From: Methylococcaceae bacterium TMED69
GTDB taxonomy: Bacteria; Pseudomonadota; Gammaproteobacteria; Ga0077536
Length of the DNA: 36,698 bases
Direction of reading: 5' to 3'
Assembly: GCA_002170535.1 (NCBI GenBank)
Contig: NHDW01000002.1
Span: 121,473 to 158,170, forward strand
The notes under the pieces are model-generated. The model worked only from the letters and a program-made list of their open reading frames with translations, was not told where the DNA came from and did no database searches. A program made the translations under genes and the position numbers. This document shows, in pieces, positions 32,091 to 36,698 of this stretch (within the stretch, counting starts at the first letter, position 1; each line of letters begins with the position of its first letter).

Positions 32091-32106
32091 ATAGAGGTAT
32101 TGTTAA

Positions 32107-33792
32107 TTAAGCGGTAGCTGCAGTCTCTATACCTAACTCTTTTATCATTGCGTCTCTCATTTCAAATTTCTTTATTTTGCCGGATACAGTCATTGGAAAT
32201 TCTTCGACGAATTTAATGCGAGCAGGAATCTTAAAATGTGCAATTTCATTTTTGCAAAAGTTTTTTAGGCCATCTTCTGTTAAATTCCTATTCTGCTTCA
32301 ATTTTATCCAAGCTACAACTATTTCTCCGAGCTCTGTATCAGGTAAGCCAAACACTGAGACGTCTTGAATACTATCATGCGTATATAAAAACTCCTCGAT
32401 TTCTCTAGGATAAATATTTTCTCCTCCTCTAATAATCATATCTTTTACTCGACCAACAATATTCCCGTATCCTGAATCATCAATGATTGCAAGGTCGCCA
32501 GTTTTCATCCAGCCGGTCTCTGTAAGAACTTCATTGGTTTTATCGTAGTCATCCCAGTAGCCTTTCATTACACTGTAACCACGTGTACACAATTCCCCTT
32601 TGGTTCCGCGAGCAACTACTTTTCCATTTTTATCAATAATTTTAACCTGAATATGTGGTTGTACTTTACCAACAGTTGATACTCGTCTTTCAAGTGGATC
32701 ATCAGTCGCTGATTGGAAACTTACTGGACTTGTTTCTGTCATACCATAAGCGATGGTCATCTCCCGCACGTGCATGTTACTTTGTACCTTTTTCATTACC
32801 TCTATCGGACAAGGTGCTCCTGCCATAATACCTGTTCTCAAGCTATTAAAAGAGTAGCGGCTGAAACAAGGGTTTTCCAGCATAGCTACAAACATAGTTG
32901 GAACTCCGTGAATTGCCGTACATTTGTATTTATCGATGGCTTCAAGGCATGTATTAGGATCGAAAGAATAATCGGGAAGCACTATTGTTGCTTTGTGAGA
33001 AACACAAGTGAGGATTCCCATTACCATTCCAAAACAGTGGTACAGAGGAACAGGAACACAAAGAACGTCTCGATCAGAAAAGCGCATGGCTTCACCAACA
33101 AAAAAACCATTATTTACTATATTAAAATGGGTAAGGGTTGCTCCTTTAGGAGAGCCGGTGGTTCCACTAGTGAATTGAATATTAATGTCTTCATCAGGAT
33201 CTAGTTCGATATCAGATATCGAACTTGGTTTTTTTGCATTGATAAGAGATTCAAAGGAATTGAGGTTAGTGTTTGCATCTTTGTTAATAATAAAAATTGA
33301 CTTTAAATGTGGAAGTTCTTTTAAGCTTAAGTCGTTGCCTGTTTCATTGACTATCCCAGGAACTATCTCGTTTATCATCGATACATGATTACTCGTTTTA
33401 AAAGAGGAGGCCATCACAAGGGTTTTGCATTGAACTTTGTTTAAAGCATATTTTAGTTCATTTTTTCGATAAGCTGGATTGATGGTTACTAAGATGGCTC
33501 CAATCTTTGCGCTCGCGAACTGAAGCAGTACCCATTCAATGCAGTTGGGCGCCCAAATACCTACTCTATCACCTTTTTGCAGTCCTGCATTAACTAACCC
33601 GTTAGCGATTTTTTCTGCCTCTTCATGAAGCTCTTTATAGGATAGAGTTCTGTTTTGATGATGACTAATGAGCGCTTGTTTTTCGGGATGACTGTCTGCC
33701 GCTTCCGCTAAAATTTGCCAGACTGTCTTGAATAATAGTGGCTTATCGCTAGCACCGCTTACGTAACTTAATATTTTGCTTTTTTTTCCCAT
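32107..33792 (-). CDS. Medium/long-chain acyl-CoA synthetase (ACSF2-like)
   Basis: A 561-residue AMP-forming acyl-CoA synthetase with a longer N-terminus than the MatB-like ligase. It carries LSYVSGASDKPLL at the start, the ATP loop FTSGTTGSPKGATLTH, YGMTETSPVSF, the hinge segment RVKDMIIRGGENIYPREIEE and a C-terminal lysine in MTVSGKIKKFEM. The pattern is that of ACSF2-like fatty acyl-CoA synthetases; some relatives act on DMSP-derived methylmercaptopropionate or 3-methyl-branched acids. Its ATG lies 44 bases inside the upstream thiamine-binding gene, so expression may be coupled. It is the last gene of the metH-asnS minus-strand run and converges on the bifunctional dehydrogenase gene with a 16-base gap. 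Confidence 0.82.
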   Translation of the reverse strand: MGKKSKILSYVSGASDKPLLFKTVWQILAEAADSHPEKQALISHHQNRTLSYKELHEEAEKIANGLVNAGLQKGDRVGIWAPNCIEWVLLQFASAKIGAILVTINPAYRKNELKYALNKVQCKTLVMASSFKTSNHVSMINEIVPGIVNETGNDLSLKELPHLKSIFIINKDANTNLNSFESLINAKKPSSISDIELDPDEDINIQFTSGTTGSPKGATLTHFNIVNNGFFVGEAMRFSDRDVLCVPVPLYHCFGMVMGILTCVSHKATIVLPDYSFDPNTCLEAIDKYKCTAIHGVPTMFVAMLENPCFSRYSFNSLRTGIMAGAPCPIEVMKKVQSNMHVREMTIAYGMTETSPVSFQSATDDPLERRVSTVGKVQPHIQVKIIDKNGKVVARGTKGELCTRGYSVMKGYWDDYDKTNEVLTETGWMKTGDLAIIDDSGYGNIVGRVKDMIIRGGENIYPREIEEFLYTHDSIQDVSVFGLPDTELGEIVVAWIKLKQNRNLTEDGLKNFCKNEIAHFKIPARIKFVEEFPMTVSGKIKKFEMRDAMIKELGIETAATA

Positions 33793-34093
33793 CTTGGTTT
33801 AACTTTTGTTCCACAACATTAACTTTATCTTCCATTGTCTGCTTTTTGTCAACCCTTGTGCCTATCTTTAGACTAGTAAATATTCTTTTTGTGCCTTGTT
33901 CATGCAAAAGAGTGTGGCATTTTTTAACCAGACGCATGACTTCCTCCCATTCTCCCTCTATCACTGTTCCATAGGGATGAAGTTGATTCTTTAAACCAGA
34001 TTTTCTGATCAATTGCTCTAAAGTAGCTATTTCGTCCGAGACAGAAACGCCTGTACCCATTGGGACAACACAAAGATCAACCATAACTTTCAT
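33749..34093 (-). CDS. MTH1187-family thiamine-binding protein
   Basis: A 114-residue ferredoxin-like-fold protein of the MTH1187/YkoF-type family, thought to bind thiamine or related ligands in the cytoplasm as oligomers. Characteristic stretches are VDLCVVPMGTGVSVSDEIA, HPYGTVIEGEWEEVMRLVK and RIFTSLKIGTRVDKK followed by MEDKVNVVEQKL. Members usually end around there, near residue 98. The last 16 residues, including DGKKKQNIKLRKRC, are a basic extension that runs into the acyl-CoA synthetase gene, overlapping it by 44 bases. It starts seven bases after asnS. A link to the acyl-CoA synthetase or tRNA synthetase is not obvious. Confidence 0.78.
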   Translation of the reverse strand: MKVMVDLCVVPMGTGVSVSDEIATLEQLIRKSGLKNQLHPYGTVIEGEWEEVMRLVKKCHTLLHEQGTKRIFTSLKIGTRVDKKQTMEDKVNVVEQKLNQDGKKKQNIKLRKRC

Positions 34094-34099
34094 TTAGAC

Positions 34100-35452
34100 T
34101 TAAAACTCCAGAGAGTGAGGTGTTCTGGGGTAAGCAATGACGTCTCGAATATTGGTGATTCCTGTTAATAACATGATTAGCCTCTCGAAGCCCATCCCGA
34201 ATCCAGCATGTTTTACCGTACCGTACTTTCTTGTTTCTAAATACCACCAGTAGTCATTCATAGCTTTCTCGACATCACCAAGCCGTATTTTTAACAGGTC
34301 TGACCTTTCTTCCCTGGCGCTACCTCCAATAAGCTCCCCAACCCTAGGCATGATTAAATCCATACATGATACGGTTTTTTCATCATCATTTAATCTCATA
34401 TAAAAGGGTTTAATATCTTTAGGCCAATCAGTAATAAAAACGGGACCCTTAAAATGATCATCTGTAATAAACTTCTCATGTTCTGTTTGAAGGTCTTTGC
34501 CCCATTCAGGCTTAAATTCAAAATTTTTATTTGAGTTTTTTAATAGATCTATGCAATCCGAGTATGTACATCTATGGAATTTTGAATTCAGCATTTCAAG
34601 ACGTTTTTCTAAATGTTTATCAACATACTTTTTAAATAGTGTCATCTCTTCTGGACACATTTCCAAGGTTTCTTTTGCCACCTGTTTAATAAAATCTTCT
34701 GCTAAATCCATATCATCCGATAAGTCAGCAAAAGCTATTTCAGGTTCTACCATCCAGAATTCGGAGACATGACGAGCTGTATTTGAGTTTTCTGCTCTGA
34801 ATGCTGGACCAAATGTGTATACCCTTGAATGTGATAAACAATAAGTCTCTAGAGGTAATTGACCGGATACTGTTAAATGAGCAGGTCTACCAAAAAAATT
34901 TTCTTCTCCCAACAAATGTTCAACATTAAACATTTCACCTGCACCCTCGCAATCAGAGCTGGTTATGATTGGAGTATGTATTTGTACAAAATTTTTCTGG
35001 TGAAAATAATTGTGTATTGAAAAGCTTAATTGAGAGCGTATTCGAGTTAGCGCGGCATATTTGTTTGTCCTCCCTCTTAGGTGAGCTATTCCCCGCAAAA
35101 ACTCGTCTGAATGGCGTTTTTTTTGCAGAGGATAATCGTTGTCACAATATCCAAGGACTGATATCGATTTGGCTAGGACTTCCCATTTTTGATTCGCGCC
35201 TTCGGATTCAACTAAGGAACCATTCACCAAAATGCTTGTCCCTGTTGAAAACGCTTCTAAGGGCTCTGATAGTTTCGTTTCATTGCTTACAACTATTTGA
35301 AGATTAGGTTGACAGCTCCCATCGCTGAGTTCTATAAATATAACATTTTTTGAACTTCGTTTTGTTTTGATCCAGCCTTCTATGTTTATATCTAATAATG
35401 GCTCATCTCTCATTAAAAGTTTTTTACAATTATATTTCTGCTCGAGGAACAT
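34100..35452 (-). CDS. asnS: Asparaginyl-tRNA synthetase
   Basis: A 450-residue class IIb aminoacyl-tRNA synthetase that charges tRNA-Asn. An N-terminal OB-fold anticodon-binding domain is seen at IEGWIKTKRSSKNVIFIEL. The class II core carries motif 2 in FRAENSNTARHVSEFWMVEP and motif 3 in GMGFERLIMLLTGITNIRD, ending with the asparaginyl-type IAYPRTP tail. The length is close to the 466 of Escherichia coli. The start ATG is one base downstream of the metH stop, so the genes form one operon. Presence of AsnS implies direct Asn-tRNA charging rather than reliance on amidotransferase. Confidence 0.93.
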   Translation of the reverse strand: MFLEQKYNCKKLLMRDEPLLDINIEGWIKTKRSSKNVIFIELSDGSCQPNLQIVVSNETKLSEPLEAFSTGTSILVNGSLVESEGANQKWEVLAKSISVLGYCDNDYPLQKKRHSDEFLRGIAHLRGRTNKYAALTRIRSQLSFSIHNYFHQKNFVQIHTPIITSSDCEGAGEMFNVEHLLGEENFFGRPAHLTVSGQLPLETYCLSHSRVYTFGPAFRAENSNTARHVSEFWMVEPEIAFADLSDDMDLAEDFIKQVAKETLEMCPEEMTLFKKYVDKHLEKRLEMLNSKFHRCTYSDCIDLLKNSNKNFEFKPEWGKDLQTEHEKFITDDHFKGPVFITDWPKDIKPFYMRLNDDEKTVSCMDLIMPRVGELIGGSAREERSDLLKIRLGDVEKAMNDYWWYLETRKYGTVKHAGFGMGFERLIMLLTGITNIRDVIAYPRTPHSLEF

Positions 35453-35453
35453 T

Positions 35454-36698
35454 CTAATCTCTATTGTAACTTAGAACCGGAGCTAACCATTTTTCAATTT
35501 CTTCAATCGAATTATTTTTTCGTTTGGAAACATCCAATACCTGCGATTTATCAACTTTTCCTACTCCAAAGTATCTTGCTTCACTATTAGCAAAATACCA
35601 CCCTGAAACGGATGCACCAGGATACATCGCATAACTTTCCGTCAACTTTACACCTATTTCATTTTCGATATTTAACAGTTCCCAAATAATAGCTTTATGG
35701 GTGTGATCTGGGCAAGCGGGATAGCCGGGTGCAGGCCTAATTCCTCTATAATCTTCTTTGATTAATTCTTCATTACTGAACTGTTCATTTTTTGCGTATC
35801 CCCAATAGTTCTGACGCACATCTTGATGTAGTTTTTCCGCAAAAGCTTCAGCGAACCGGTCAGCTAATGCCTTTACCATAATAGAGTTGTAGTCATCGTT
35901 ATTCTTTTCATAGTAATCCGATAATTCATCGAGTTCCGAACCTGAGCAAACTACGAACGCCCCTAAATAATCAGTTAAATTGCTCGACTTAGGTGCTACG
36001 TAATCAGCTAAGCAAAAGTTTGCTTGTCCTTTTGGCTTTTTATGTTGCTGCCTTAGTAGGCTAACTAGATGAGCCGAATTCTGGCAGCAGCAAGTTGTTC
36101 TCTCATAAATTTCTATATCATCTTCTATGGAATTTGCTTCAAATATCCCAAATCGACCCTTTGGTTGGGTTCGAACTTTTTTTATGATTGTTTCAAGCAT
36201 TTTTTGGGCATCTTTAAAAAGTTCACTGGCTTGGTTCCCAACTATTTCATCTGTAAGAATTCTCGGATATTTCCCGGCGAGCTCCCAAGTCATGAAGAAT
36301 GGGGTCCAATCTATGAAAGGGATAAGCTCTTTAAAACTGCTCGTGACGGTCAAAGGACCTAATTCCTTGGGTTTGGTAATATAGTCATCAGACCAATTAA
36401 TTTTGAATTTATTTTTTCTGGCATCTTCAATAGAAATAATGTCGCGTTCCTTTTGTCGCGAGAAATGTCGTGCTTTTGTTTTCTCGTAGTCTTTATTAGT
36501 GTCAGAAATAAAATCTTGTTTCAAAGACTTACTTAATAATGATGTTGCCACCCCAACGGCTTTGGAAGCATCTTTAACATGGATAGCGAAGCCATTTTTA
36601 TATTCGGGTGTAATTTTTACCGCCGTGTGTGTTTTGGATGTGGTTGCGCCTCCGATCATCAAAGGTAAATTGAATTTTGCTTTTTCCATTTCCCTAGC
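35454..36698 (-). CDS. metH: Cobalamin-dependent methionine synthase, C-terminal part (partial)
   Basis: The last 414 or so residues of MetH. The 5' part lies beyond the window edge; the reading frame is open through the final base. An internal ATG at 36689 is not the start: the preceding codons read Ala-Arg-Glu and continue the family's B12-domain helix. The fragment begins in the cobalamin-binding domain (FNLPLMIGGATTSKTHTAVK) and includes the reactivation domain: FIDWTPFFMTWELAGKYPRI, the AdoMet-binding RPAPGYPACPDHT and the closing SWYF/EARYFGVGK-type strands. MetH transfers methyl from methyltetrahydrofolate to homocysteine and, like IcmF upstream, needs B12. The stop is one base before asnS. 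Confidence 0.93.
   Translation of the reverse strand, partial: AREMEKAKFNLPLMIGGATTSKTHTAVKITPEYKNGFAIHVKDASKAVGVATSLLSKSLKQDFISDTNKDYEKTKARHFSRQKERDIISIEDARKNKFKINWSDDYITKPKELGPLTVTSSFKELIPFIDWTPFFMTWELAGKYPRILTDEIVGNQASELFKDAQKMLETIIKKVRTQPKGRFGIFEANSIEDDIEIYERTTCCCQNSAHLVSLLRQQHKKPKGQANFCLADYVAPKSSNLTDYLGAFVVCSGSELDELSDYYEKNNDDYNSIMVKALADRFAEAFAEKLHQDVRQNYWGYAKNEQFSNEELIKEDYRGIRPAPGYPACPDHTHKAIIWELLNIENEIGVKLTESYAMYPGASVSGWYFANSEARYFGVGKVDKSQVLDVSKRKNNSIEEIEKWLAPVLSYNRD

Noticed and set aside
32713-33204. Open frame of 163 codons on the plus strand within the acyl-CoA synthetase
   Set aside because: It is antisense to a well-conserved enzyme, and its translation is rich in His, Cys and Tyr with no family resemblance.
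36687-36689. ATG as the start of a short MetH protein
   Set aside because: The frame is open upstream to the window edge and the preceding residues fit MetH, so this Met is internal and the gene is simply cut by the window.

Overview
This is a visibly AT-rich bacterial window, densely coded and with short intergenic gaps. It has no rRNA, tRNA, CRISPR array, insertion sequence or phage gene that I can see. The gene complement (LLM-class flavin oxidoreductases, a haloalkane dehalogenase, AcuI-type reductase, DUF1289, a signal-less BtuF-like protein, Escherichia-like MetH C-terminus) suggests an aerobic, probably marine proteobacterium. A gammaproteobacterium is my best guess, at moderate confidence. 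The lineage is inferred from protein resemblance only.

Layout. (1) 44-3925, plus strand: three luciferase-like flavin oxidoreductases and a GST-like protein. (2) 3931-9844, minus strand: an operon for an acetone-carboxylase-type complex (alpha, gamma, beta) followed by a fumarylacetoacetate-hydrolase-family enzyme. (3) 9845-10210: a 366-base divergent control region with a good sigma70-like promoter for the carboxylase operon, a 10-bp inverted repeat spanning it, and a separate 18-bp dyad. (4) 10211-11269, plus: a fourth LLM oxidoreductase. (5) 11429-17774, plus: a six-gene catabolic operon with an HMG-CoA-synthase-like protein fused to a zinc-ribbon/OB domain, thiolase, MatB-like acyl-CoA ligase, MaoC hydratase, CitE-like lyase and a haloalkane dehalogenase. 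(6) 17820-26783, plus: panB, a coiled-coil protein made of 36-residue repeats, a tandem-GAF/PAS adenylyl cyclase, fused isobutyryl-CoA mutase IcmF, a BtuF-like protein, a DUF1289 protein and an enoyl-CoA hydratase/isomerase. (7) 26798-28866, minus: a MoxR-ATPase/VWA pair of CoxD/CoxE type. (8) 28967-32090, plus: an AcuI-like reductase and a bifunctional hydratase/3-hydroxyacyl-CoA dehydrogenase. (9) 32107-36698, minus: metH (its 5' part lies outside the window), asnS, an MTH1187-family thiamine-binding protein and a medium/long-chain acyl-CoA synthetase.

How the genes may work together (inference). Most of the window handles short or branched carbon skeletons. Flavin oxidoreductases could oxidise a ketone or hydrocarbon. 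The carboxylase would turn a ketone into a beta-keto acid. A ligase and thiolase could activate and cleave that acid. MaoC plus CitE-like lyase would hydrate and split a branched dicarboxylyl-CoA. IcmF would interconvert isobutyryl-CoA and n-butyryl-CoA for beta-oxidation by the hydratase and dehydrogenase genes. An adenylyl cyclase with a cAMP-binding-type GAF signature lies directly upstream of icmF, next to a coiled-coil partner of regular 36-residue repeats. That pairing, and the Cys-less HMG-CoA-synthase-like protein with its thiolase and dehalogenase neighbours, are the parts that look least like described systems.
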